From Agreia sp. VKM Ac-1783 (GTDB taxonomy: Bacteria; Actinomycetota; Actinomycetes; Actinomycetales; Microbacteriaceae): 64,000 nucleotides of DNA. Location: the NCBI RefSeq assembly GCF_900177765.1, contig NZ_FXWI01000003.1, positions 496,001 to 560,000 of the forward strand, written 5' to 3'. A program made the translations under genes and the position numbers. The first letter of the stretch is position 1. The number at the start of each line of letters is the position of its first letter. Under the pieces are notes generated by a model. That model saw only the letters and a list, made by a program, of their open reading frames with translations, did not search any database and was not told where the DNA came from. Of this stretch, positions 27,852 through 34,974 are shown one piece after another.

Positions 27852-27872
27852 GCCGAATACTGAGGTGGGCCA

Positions 27873-27934
27873 AGGTTCGTGGAGCGGGTGACAGTTGCTG
27901 TATAGGTTCGTGTATCGGGTGACGGTTCCTGTAA
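27873..27934. repeat. Tandem pair of degenerate 31-bp repeats
   Basis: Two adjacent units beginning AGGTTCGTG and containing CGGGTGACNGTT agree at about 26 of 31 positions. A partial third copy (CGCGTGACGG) follows. They could be the worn end of an insertion sequence, but no transposase remains. Confidence 0.45.
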
Positions 27935-28002
27935 CGCGTGACGGCCGTCGCCGGAGCAGCGCAATGACGCGGTCACGGTAGCTTGTCGCCGCGGTGCGTG
28001 AG

Positions 28003-29622
28003 TCACCACGGCGGTCTGACGCGTTGCTGGCCAACTGCTCGTGGGGTTCGCTGTCGGTCGAGCCAGGTGGGTGGTCTGACGTGCGGTGTGCCGTGGATCA
28101 TCTCGAGTTGCCACGCCGATGTGTGGATGGTGGAGTGGTGGAACGGGCAGAGCAGCGTCAGGTTGTCGATGTCCGTTCTGCCCGGCAGGAAGTCCTTGCT
28201 CACCCACGGGGTGACGTGGTGTGCCTGACATCGCGATGGCGGGACCGTGCAGCCGGGCATCACGCAGCCGCCGTCGCGGGCGGCGAGGGCTCTGCGTTGC
28301 CGTCGGGTCGCCAAGCGTCGAGTCTTGCCGTGGTTCAGGATCTCGCCGTGATGGCCGAAGAGGGTCGCGACGGTGTCGCCATCGCAGAGGAGCTGATCGA
28401 CGGCGCTGATCGGGATGGGTTCGGTGCTGCCGTCGATCCATCCAGCTCCCCGGCCAGCTTCGAGGTCGGCCAGGGTGACGTGCACGTTCACCGTCGGGGC
28501 TGACCCGTTCAGACGCGATGCCGCGGGCGAGGCTGCGGCCATGTCGATGAGGGTCATGACCGCGTCGAGGAGTTTCTGTTCTGCCGTTCGCGGGTCGACG
28601 ACGGCCTGCTCGTGCGCCAACGATTGCTCAGGCTCGGCGTTCATGACGCCGCCAGCCGATCCGGCCGATCCGGCTGACTCCGCTGATTCGGCTGATTCGG
28701 CAGATTCGGTAGCTGCGACGGGATCCGCGGTAGCTGCGACGGGCTCGGAGGTTGCGGGTGCGTGGTCGAGTGTGCGTGGACTGAGAATGGAATCTACCGC
28801 GGCAAGGAACACGCCCAGTTGCAGTGGCGGGAGGGCATATCTGCCGCGCGCCATGCCATCGGCTCCGACCTTCGGATAGCTGAAGCCACGCAGGGTCTGT
28901 TTGATTGCGTCGCGAGGTTCTGCACCATCGGGGTCGAGGTGCTCGCGGATGCGGATAGCCAACCGACCGATCTCCTCGACCGTGTACAGCCTCGGATATC
29001 TCGCCAGAGTGTGACCATCGCCATCGCCATCGCCATCGCCATCGCTGTCGCTGTCGGGGTCGTGATCGCCATCTGAGTCCGCATTATGGTCACGGTCGCC
29101 TGCCACAGTCGCCGTTGCCGCCGCGACCAGATGTCTCTCTGCCTGGTCGGTGGCATCTGACCAGCCCGTGCGGTTCACGACATCGGAGAGCGTGCGGCAG
29201 ATCATCGCAGCCGTATCGACTCCGACCTGACCGGCGAAGAACGCAGACTCGACCACCGGGAAGAAGCTCGGATTCGGCGTACCCGAGATCGAGACCGATG
29301 AGCGCACCCGGTGACCGAGGCTCATGCGGGCGGCGGCCGCGCGTTCGGAGATGTTCGCCGTCGCTGCGAGAAGTTTCTTCGCCGACGGGAAACCGTGTCG
29401 GCAGGCGAGACCCGCCGTGTCGAGTTCGCGACGGGACTCATGTGCGATTTCTGCGGCCACCCAGGTGCGCGCTGCGTCGCCGGCGCGGCCGACGGCCTCC
29501 CAGTTGTGGGCAACCTCGAGTAGCGCGTCACCGGAGGTGCCAGCAACTGCGCCGCGCTCGAGATCGAGGAGCTCGTGAAGCCGCGCGGCGATGTCGCCGA
29601 GGGAAGCATCGAGGAGGTCCAT
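28003..29622 (-). CDS. DUF222 / HNH endonuclease domain protein (13E12-like family)
   Basis: A 539-residue protein of the family that is repeated many times in actinobacterial genomes. It has an N-terminal DUF222 region (about 1-330) and a C-terminal HNH nuclease-like domain: CVMPGCTVPPSRCQAHHVTPW, then DNLTLLCPFHHSTIH. Two low-complexity insertions lie within: an Asp/Ser/Gly stretch (about residues 195-215) from GATGGC hexamers, and a Glu-Ser-Ala stretch (about 305-325). Both are encoded by short DNA repeats and may vary in length. The start is ATG 29622; an upstream TTG is also in frame. DNA binding or nicking is inferred from the domain; the biological role of the family is unclear. Confidence 0.88.
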   Translation of the reverse strand: MDLLDASLGDIAARLHELLDLERGAVAGTSGDALLEVAHNWEAVGRAGDAARTWVAAEIAHESRRELDTAGLACRHGFPSAKKLLAATANISERAAAARMSLGHRVRSSVSISGTPNPSFFPVVESAFFAGQVGVDTAAMICRTLSDVVNRTGWSDATDQAERHLVAAATATVAGDRDHNADSDGDHDPDSDSDGDGDGDGDGHTLARYPRLYTVEEIGRLAIRIREHLDPDGAEPRDAIKQTLRGFSYPKVGADGMARGRYALPPLQLGVFLAAVDSILSPRTLDHAPATSEPVAATADPVAATESAESAESAESAGSAGSAGGVMNAEPEQSLAHEQAVVDPRTAEQKLLDAVMTLIDMAAASPAASRLNGSAPTVNVHVTLADLEAGRGAGWIDGSTEPIPISAVDQLLCDGDTVATLFGHHGEILNHGKTRRLATRRQRRALAARDGGCVMPGCTVPPSRCQAHHVTPWVSKDFLPGRTDIDNLTLLCPFHHSTIHTSAWQLEMIHGTPHVRPPTWLDRQRTPRAVGQQRVRPPW

Positions 29623-29779
29623 ACGAGAAGTCAAACACCAGCCACCGACACTGGGTTCGCGGGTGCATTCGAGGTTTGATCAGCCGTTTTAGCTGTGGAT
29701 AACTCCGCACGAAGTGAGCCTGTGGAGGAGCGGACGCGGACCGCATCGGAGCTCTTCGAGGGGGCTCACTGAGCGGGGT

Positions 29780-29828
29780 GGTCTCGATACGCGCTGCTCG
29801 TTCCTCGCGAGCGCTACTCGACCGGCGC
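29780..29828. repeat. GTCGAGTAG/CGATACG palindromic repeat
   Basis: One copy of the dispersed element. Its right half (GCTACTCG...GGCGC) is then amplified into the 30-bp tandem array that follows. Confidence 0.7.
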
Positions 29829-30040
29829 AGGTCCTTGCGGGCGCTACTCGAGGGGCGCGGGTGCTTGCGGGCGCTACTCGAGGGGCGCGGGTGCTTGCGG
29901 GCGCTACTCGAGGGGCGCGGGTGCTTGCGGGCGCTACTCGACGGGCGCGGGTGCTTGCGGGCGCTACTCGACGGGCGCGGGTGCTTGCGGGCGCTACTCG
30001 TCCGGCGCGGGTGCTCGTGGGCGCTACTCGTCCGGCGCAG
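29811..30040. repeat. 30-bp tandem array derived from the dispersed repeat
   Basis: Seven full 30-bp units (29821-30030) plus flanking half-units. Each consists of about 10 bases around GGGGCGCGGG, a TGCTTGCGGG core, and GCGCTACTCG. Neighbouring units are identical or differ by one to three bases, which indicates recent expansion. The array ends about 70 bases before mtnA. It has no unique spacers, so it is not a CRISPR array. Confidence 0.9.
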
Positions 30041-30053
30041 AAGCGCAGGGAAG

Positions 30054-30110
30054 CCGGGCCAAAGCTCGGTATCCTCGATGGGGGCTTTCCCGAGAGGCTG
30101 AGGAGCGCAC
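30054..30110 (+). promoter_or_regulatory. Promoter/leader of the mtnAKCB operon
   Basis: GAGGAG (30100-30105) is the ribosome-binding site five bases before GTG 30111. TCCTC (30072-30076) can pair with it. CTCGG (30065-30069) can pair with CCGAG (30090-30094), and the hairpin CCGGGC/GCTCGG (30054-30059/30064-30069) competes. If transcription starts upstream, this could be a small pseudoknot switch. TATCCT (30070-30075) is also a fair -10, which would place the start inside and remove those helices. Either reading is possible. Confidence 0.4.
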
Positions 30111-31184
30111 GTGACGCACATCGATGGGGCGAGGCGGCCTGTTGCGACGCTCGACGACTCCGTTCGGCTCGTCAGCGACGAGCGCTCGGGCGCGCATGCC
30201 GTGCTCATCCTCGATCGCCGCGTCTTTCCCGAGCACGTCGAATGGGTGCGAGCGGAGACTCCCCTCGAGGTCGCCGAGGCGATCCGGACCATGGTCACGC
30301 AGAGCTCCGGACCCCTCTACGCCGCATACGCCGGGCTCGAACTCGCCGCCCTGCAGGCCCGCGGCCTCACGGTCGACGCGGCCCGCGCATCCATGGCCGC
30401 CGCAGGCCATGCGCTCGCCACGGCCCGGCCCACCAACGGGCACCCGCGCGAGGCCGTCGATCTGGTGGTGCACGCGATCGAAGCGGCGACGAGCACCGAC
30501 GAGCTCGTCGAGCGCGCGATCGACACCGTACGCGAGGGCCTCGACGAGTACCACGCGCGCAGCCGCCGCCTCGCCCGGCACGCTGTCGCACTGCTGCCCG
30601 ACGGCGCGACGATCCTCACGCACTGCTGGATGGACTCCTATCTGATCGAGCTCGTCGGCGCCGCGACCGAAGCTGGCAATCACTACGACTGGGTCGCCAC
30701 CGAGACCCGCCCCTACCTGCAGGGAGCCCGCCTCACCGCGCACACCCTGCGCGAGCTCGGCCAGAACGTCACCCTCATCACTGATGGAATGGGCGCGGCC
30801 GCCCTCGCCCCGGGCTCGTCGATCGGACCCATCGACGCTCTCGTCACCGCGGCCGACCGGGTGAGCCTCGACGGCAGCATCGCCAACAAGGTCGGCACGC
30901 TCGGCCTCGCGATCGCCGCGAACGCCTTCGAGATCCCCTTCTATGCGCTCGTGCAGACCCCGGATGCGACGCTCGCGTCGGGCGCGGACATCGTGATCGA
31001 AGACCGCGACCCGGCCGAGGTGCTGTCGACGCTCGGAACGCGCACCGCATCCGGTCTCGTCACCGACGCCTGGTACCCGGCCTTCGACGTGACGCCGCCG
31101 CGCTTCGTCACCCGTATCGTGACCGACCGCGGCGACTTCGCCCCCGACAACATCGCCGACTACTTCGCCGGAGAGCGCCCGTGA
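30111..31184 (+). CDS. mtnA: S-methyl-5-thioribose-1-phosphate isomerase (divergent MtnA)
   Basis: A 357-residue member of the eIF-2B alpha/beta/delta-like isomerases. It converts methylthioribose-1-phosphate to methylthioribulose-1-phosphate in the methionine salvage pathway. It has the family blocks ETRPYLQGARLTA, TLITDGMGAA, AADRVSLDGSIANKVGT and IPFYAL. Cys172 (ILTHCWMDS) and Asp249 (AADR) correspond in place to the catalytic Cys160/Asp240 of Bacillus MtnA. However, the usual HCNAGALAT stretch is replaced by HCWMDSYLI, so this is a divergent member. The GTG follows GAGGAG. The next three genes overlap in GTGA steps and are mtnK, mtnC and mtnB, which supports the function. A 5-deoxyribose-1-phosphate isomerase is a less likely alternative. 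Confidence 0.82.
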   Translation: MTHIDGARRPVATLDDSVRLVSDERSGAHAVLILDRRVFPEHVEWVRAETPLEVAEAIRTMVTQSSGPLYAAYAGLELAALQARGLTVDAARASMAAAGHALATARPTNGHPREAVDLVVHAIEAATSTDELVERAIDTVREGLDEYHARSRRLARHAVALLPDGATILTHCWMDSYLIELVGAATEAGNHYDWVATETRPYLQGARLTAHTLRELGQNVTLITDGMGAAALAPGSSIGPIDALVTAADRVSLDGSIANKVGTLGLAIAANAFEIPFYALVQTPDATLASGADIVIEDRDPAEVLSTLGTRTASGLVTDAWYPAFDVTPPRFVTRIVTDRGDFAPDNIADYFAGERP

Positions 31185-32407
31185 CCTTCGACTACGCCCT
31201 GCTCACGAACCGCGACGAGGTCGTGGGCTACTTGTCTCTCGTCGGCCTCGTCGACACCCTGGCCGTGGATGCCGCCGACGTGACCGTGCGCGAGGTGACC
31301 GCGGGCAACATGAATCGCGTGTTCATCGCCGCGGGGCCCCTCGGCAGCGTCGCGGTGAAGCAGGCTCCTCCCTTCGTGCAGGCCGCCGGCCCCGAGTGGC
31401 CCATCGACCCCGCCCGCATCGGAGCTGAGGCGCGCGCCTACGAACTACTCGGTCGGCTCGTTCCTGATGCCGTCCCCTCGATCGTGCACGTCGACCTCGA
31501 CCGGTTCGTGATGGTCATGGAAGACCTCTCGGCCCTCGAGGTGCTGCGAGACGAGCTCGTGCGCCAGGTGCAGGATGCGACGGCCGGGCGGGCGGTGTCG
31601 TACATCGACTTCGGTGCGATCGGCGATGTCGTGGGGCGGTTCGTGGGCGAGCTCAGCCTCGCCACGAGCGTGCAGGTGCTCGGAGCCTCGGCGCACGCCG
31701 AACTGGTCGCCGATTCGGCCAACACCGAGCTGTGCCGGTTGACCACGGAGGTCGTCCTTGATGAACCGTTCCGTGCGCACGAGCACAACTGGTGGCATCC
31801 GTCGCTCGACGAGCGCGTTGTCGGTCTCTATAACGACGCCGAGGTGCAGGCTGGAGTCGCGATCGTGCGCGATCGCTTCGAGAACGCCGACCAGGCCCTG
31901 CTGCACGGCGACCTGCACTCGGGATCCGTGATGATCGGAACGACTCCCGAGAAGACGCAGAAGGTCACCGTCTTCGATCCCGAGTTCAGCTTTGTCGGGC
32001 CGATCGGCCTCGATCTCGGGCTGTTCTGGTCGAACCTCGCCATCGCATCCATCGCCGCCCGCGCCGCCGGTCACGACGGTCTGGCCGCCGCACGCGAAGA
32101 TGCCATCGACGCGAGCTGGCAGGCCTTCGTCGCGGTATGGGACGAGAACGACTCGGTCGCCTTCGACGACGACTTCTTCGAGTCGGTGCGCACGGATGCC
32201 TGGCGCTTCGCCGGTGTCGAGGCCATACGCCGGGTGGCCGGCTGGTCGCACGCCGCCGACCTCGAGAGCCTGCCATCCGACGCTGCACCGCGAGCCCAGC
32301 GCGCCGTCTTCGACGCCGCCCGGCATTGGATCGTGACCGGAACCGCCGCGCCCCTCACTGTGACCGACGACCCGACCTCGCCCGAGAACCCAGGAGCAAC
32401 ACCGTGA
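31181..32407 (+). CDS. mtnK: 5-methylthioribose kinase, paralog 1
   Basis: A 408-residue sugar kinase of the choline-kinase/APH fold. It phosphorylates methylthioribose at C1 to feed MtnA. It has the N-lobe block EVTAGNMNRVFIA with the ATP-binding lysine in VAVKQAPPF. The hinge is MVMEDLS, the catalytic loop LLHGDLHSGSVM, and the metal site VFDPEFSFVGPIGLDLG. All are MtnK-type. The start overlaps mtnA by GTGA, and its own stop overlaps mtnC. A second MtnK of similar length lies at 34975-36204 next to an importer; the two differ clearly in sequence and may prefer different sugars. Confidence 0.88.
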   Translation: MTFDYALLTNRDEVVGYLSLVGLVDTLAVDAADVTVREVTAGNMNRVFIAAGPLGSVAVKQAPPFVQAAGPEWPIDPARIGAEARAYELLGRLVPDAVPSIVHVDLDRFVMVMEDLSALEVLRDELVRQVQDATAGRAVSYIDFGAIGDVVGRFVGELSLATSVQVLGASAHAELVADSANTELCRLTTEVVLDEPFRAHEHNWWHPSLDERVVGLYNDAEVQAGVAIVRDRFENADQALLHGDLHSGSVMIGTTPEKTQKVTVFDPEFSFVGPIGLDLGLFWSNLAIASIAARAAGHDGLAAAREDAIDASWQAFVAVWDENDSVAFDDDFFESVRTDAWRFAGVEAIRRVAGWSHAADLESLPSDAAPRAQRAVFDAARHWIVTGTAAPLTVTDDPTSPENPGATP

Positions 32408-33132
32408 CCGACACCGCATCACTCTCTCTGACCGCGCGCACCCTCGTGGTCGATCTGGAGGGCACCACGAGCGCCGCCGGGTTCATTCTGGGCGACCTCT
32501 ACGACTACGCACGCCCCCGCCTGCAGAGCTGGCTCGACGCCCACGCGAACGACGCCGCCGTAGCCGAGGCGCGCGCGCAGGCCATCGCCGACGCCGGGCT
32601 GCCGTCGGGTGCCGACACCGAGCAGGTGGTCGGCGTGCTGCACGACTGGATGGCGCAGGACGTGAAGGCCACACCTCTGAAGACGCTGCAGGGCCAGATC
32701 TGGGCCGAGGGATTCCGCCGCGGTGAGATCAACTCGCACTTCTTCGACGACGTCATTCCGCGCCTGCGCGCATGGCACGCGAACGGCGTCGAGATCGCCG
32801 TCTTCTCCTCGGGCTCGGTCACCTCGCAGGTGCCGTGGTTCAGGCACTCGCCCGACGGCGACCTCACGCCCCTGATCACCGACTACTTCGACACGGTCAA
32901 CGCCGGGCCCAAGAAGGTGGCGTCGTCATACGACACCATCGCGGCCCGTCTCGGCGCCGAGCCTGCAGACCTCGTGTTCTTCACCGACAACCCCGACGAG
33001 GTGCGCGCCGCCCAGAACGCCGGATGGCAAGTGGTCGCGTTCTCGCGTGAGGGCGAGCCGTTCCTCGGCGCCGACTTCGGAACCGCCCCGGTGGTCTCGT
33101 CGTTCGAGCACGTCGAGGTCTCGGCGCCGTGA
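32404..33132 (+). CDS. mtnC: Enolase-phosphatase E1 / acireductone synthase
   Basis: A 242-residue HAD-superfamily enzyme that enolises and dephosphorylates 2,3-diketo-5-methylthiopentyl-1-phosphate to acireductone. HAD motif I is VVDLEGTTSA, motif II is FSSGS, the Lys is in GPKKVASSY and motif III is FFTDNPDEV. These match MtnC rather than the split MtnW/MtnX route. It overlaps both neighbours by GTGA. The product is the substrate of MtnD, whose gene lies 7 kb away at 40105. Confidence 0.92.
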   Translation: MTDTASLSLTARTLVVDLEGTTSAAGFILGDLYDYARPRLQSWLDAHANDAAVAEARAQAIADAGLPSGADTEQVVGVLHDWMAQDVKATPLKTLQGQIWAEGFRRGEINSHFFDDVIPRLRAWHANGVEIAVFSSGSVTSQVPWFRHSPDGDLTPLITDYFDTVNAGPKKVASSYDTIAARLGAEPADLVFFTDNPDEVRAAQNAGWQVVAFSREGEPFLGADFGTAPVVSSFEHVEVSAP

Positions 33133-33782
33133 ACGTCTTCGACGACGGCGAGGTCACGGCCGAGACGCTCAGCCGGGCCGGCGCTCAGCTCGCCGCCGAT
33201 AGTGCGCGCTTCGCCGCGCGGGGGTGGATGCCCGGAACGGCCGGCAATCTGTCGGTGACCGTGGGGCGCGACCCGCTTCGCCTGGCGGTCACGGCATCCG
33301 GTCTCGACAAGGGCGAGTTGACGGCCGCCGACATCGTGATCGTCGACGCAGACGGGGTTGGCGTGATCGGCGAGGGCGGCTCGGAGCAGCGTCCCTCGGC
33401 CGAGGCCGGGCTGCACGCCCGCATTGCGGCGCTCACCGGCGCCGGGGCGGTCATTCACGTTCACGCGCTCGCGGCCGTGACAGCAGGGCACCACTGGCCC
33501 GAGGGCGTGGTGCTTCGCGATCTGGAGATGCTGAAGGGTATCGGGCACTCAGCGCACGGCGAGACGGTGACGATTCCCGTGATCGCGAATGGACAAGACA
33601 TGGCGGTGCTCGGTGACGCGTTCGAGCGGCTGTACGTGCGGCCGGCCGACGGCGCGAACGACGCGCCGGCCCTGATCGTGGCCGACCACGGGATCTACGC
33701 GTGGGGTCGCGACCTTCGACAGGCGCGCTGGCACCTCGAACTCACCGAGGCGCTGCTGCAGATCGCGCTCGCGCGGCGGTAG
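33129..33782 (+). CDS. mtnB: Methylthioribulose-1-phosphate dehydratase
   Basis: A 217-residue class II aldolase-like zinc enzyme. It dehydrates methylthioribulose-1-phosphate between the MtnA and MtnC steps. It has GTAGNLSV (phosphate loop), the zinc ligands HVH (VIHVHALAAVT) and a third His in ADHGIYAWG. The MtnB-typical LEMLKGI block is present. It is the last gene of mtnA-mtnK-mtnC-mtnB and starts at GTG 33129 overlapping the mtnC stop. A long hairpin at 33791-33855 follows. Gene order does not follow reaction order. Confidence 0.9.
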   Translation: MNVFDDGEVTAETLSRAGAQLAADSARFAARGWMPGTAGNLSVTVGRDPLRLAVTASGLDKGELTAADIVIVDADGVGVIGEGGSEQRPSAEAGLHARIAALTGAGAVIHVHALAAVTAGHHWPEGVVLRDLEMLKGIGHSAHGETVTIPVIANGQDMAVLGDAFERLYVRPADGANDAPALIVADHGIYAWGRDLRQARWHLELTEALLQIALARR

Positions 33783-33790
33783 TCACGTCG

Positions 33791-33855
33791 ATTTCGTTCA
33801 GTCTCAGCCTCGGCTCGTCGCTATCCGACGAGGATCGGCTGAGGGTGCACGAAAT
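33791..33855. terminator. Compound hairpin between mtnB and the convergent M50-like gene
   Basis: Three nested perfect stems: ATTTCGT/ACGAAAT (33791-33797/33849-33855), CTCAGCC/GGCTGAG (33803-33809/33837-33843) and an inner TCGTCG/CGACGA. It sits between the ends of converging genes and is a likely bidirectional terminator. Confidence 0.75.
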
Positions 33856-33869
33856 GCAGGGAGGCGGCC

Positions 33870-34598
33870 TCAGCCCGCGACGCTCGGCAGCGGAGTGAGC
33901 CCCAGGAATGCCCCGGCGAGCACCGCGCAGCCCGCGGCGACGACCAGGAACACCCCGACCCAGACGATGCCCGGTAGGTGGGTGAGGCGCGCGAGCTGGT
34001 CGGCATCCGAGTTTCTCGCCCTGCCGCCCCGCCTGACGCGCTGCAATTCGATGGTGGCCCGCAGCGCGCCGAGCAGCATGAAGGCCGCGACGGCCGTGGC
34101 GACGAGCGCGCGCCAGCGCTCGTCGAGCAGCCACGTCGCGGCGAACACGAGTGCGCCCGAGACGAGTACGCTCCACAGGCCGAACCAGTTGCGCACCTGC
34201 ACGAGCACCAGGGCGAGGGCCGCGAGCAGCGCCCAGAGCATGCCGGTCGCGTAGCCGGCCCCGAGCATCCAGGATGCGCCTAGCCCGAGGATCGCGGGCG
34301 CCGTGTAGCCGGCGAGCAGGGTGGCGATCATCGCCGGGCCGCGCGGCCTGCCGCGGCTGACCGTGACACCCGACGTGTCTGAGTGCAGCCGGATGCCCGA
34401 CAGCTTTCGGCCGGTCAGGGTCGCGACGAGCGCGTGGCCGGCCTCGTGCGCGATGGTCACCGCATGACGCGCCAGGCGCCAACTCGGGGGGAAGACGACG
34501 ACCGCGGCGGCCACCGCGATGGCGATCCAGCTCTCGGTGACGGGGAGGACGGGCTGCTGGGAGGTCACGCGCTCCCAGAACGCGAGCAGTGCATCCAC
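33870..34598 (-). CDS. M50-family peptidase-like membrane protein
   Basis: A 242-residue membrane protein with the zinc-site motif HEAGHALVA (about residues 50-58) in the second helix region and six or so helices in all. It matches the actinobacterial M50B-like family (site-2 protease relatives). The second Asp-containing zinc motif of true S2P enzymes is not obvious, so activity is uncertain. The GTG at 34598 has TAGGCT six bases upstream, a leaderless arrangement. It sits inside the methionine-salvage island without an obvious link to it. Confidence 0.78.
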   Translation of the reverse strand: MDALLAFWERVTSQQPVLPVTESWIAIAVAAAVVVFPPSWRLARHAVTIAHEAGHALVATLTGRKLSGIRLHSDTSGVTVSRGRPRGPAMIATLLAGYTAPAILGLGASWMLGAGYATGMLWALLAALALVLVQVRNWFGLWSVLVSGALVFAATWLLDERWRALVATAVAAFMLLGALRATIELQRVRRGGRARNSDADQLARLTHLPGIVWVGVFLVVAAGCAVLAGAFLGLTPLPSVAG

Positions 34599-34610
34599 CC
34601 GCCGAGCCTA
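34599..34610 (-). promoter_or_regulatory. -10 box of leaderless M50-like gene
   Basis: On the minus strand TAGGCT (34605-34610) is followed by six bases and GTG 34598. Confidence 0.5.
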
Positions 34611-34641
34611 GGCGACAGAGCTCGGAGGGTGCTGGGGTGCG

Positions 34642-34678
34642 CAGGTCGAGTAGGTCGCTCAGCGACCGTATCGAGGCC
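34642..34678. repeat. GTCGAGTAG/CGATACG palindromic repeat
   Basis: A copy of the dispersed element with the core hairpin GGTCGCTCAGCGACC. It starts the 364-base gene-free stretch 34611-34974, which holds three copies of this repeat and one complex inverted-repeat element. Confidence 0.75.
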
Positions 34679-34691
34679 CGTCCGTCTGTCG

Positions 34692-34825
34692 AACGGGAGG
34701 AGATACGCACATCCGACGTGGATAGCGCATCGGAGTGGCGAATCTCCTCCCGAACGGATGGAGTTGGGCGGAGATCAGTGAATCCAGCGCGTATACGACG
34801 TCGGATGACCGGATCTCCGTCCGTT
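34692..34825. repeat. Complex inverted-repeat element (MITE or structured RNA)
   Basis: Outer arms pair in three blocks: AACGG/CCGTT, GGAGAT/ATCTCC and CATCCGACGT/ACGTCGGATG (34710-34719/34798-34807). A competing helix joins CGGGAGGAGAT (34694-34704) to ATCTCCTCCCG (34742-34752). There is no open frame of note. It is framed by dispersed repeats and lies between the M50-like gene and mtnK paralog 2. Confidence 0.6.
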
Positions 34826-34841
34826 GGCGACTGGCCTCCAT

Positions 34842-34953
34842 GGTCTCGATACGCCGGCTCCTTCGTCGCGCGGCTACTCGACCGGCGCCTTGGGTGCGCG
34901 GGCGGAGGGGAGCGGTCTCGATACGGTCGCTGCGCGACCTACTCGACCAGCGC
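34842..34953. repeat. Two GTCGAGTAG/CGATACG palindromic repeats
   Basis: Copies at 34842-34888 and 34914-34953 in the same orientation (GGTCTCGATACG...CTACTCGACC). They lie just downstream of mtnK paralog 2 and may end that operon's transcript. Confidence 0.75.
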
Positions 34954-34974
34954 AAAGGGAGGATGGCCCCGGGT

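Noticed and set aside
29811-30040. CRISPR-like array
   Set aside because: Units are contiguous 30-bp tandem repeats without unique spacers, and no cas genes are near.
29740-30100. Open frames with SSARKHPRPS-type repeats on the minus strand
   Set aside because: They are translations of the 30-bp tandem DNA repeat, without ribosome-binding site or homology pattern.
30061-30115. TPP or SAH riboswitch before mtnA
   Set aside because: GGCTGAGGA and GAGGAGCGC resemble short pieces of those motifs, but the remaining conserved cores are missing, and GAGGAG is simply the ribosome-binding site.
33870-34598. M50-like protein as part of methionine salvage
   Set aside because: It has its own leaderless promoter and opposite orientation to mtnB, and no functional link can be seen; position alone is not enough.
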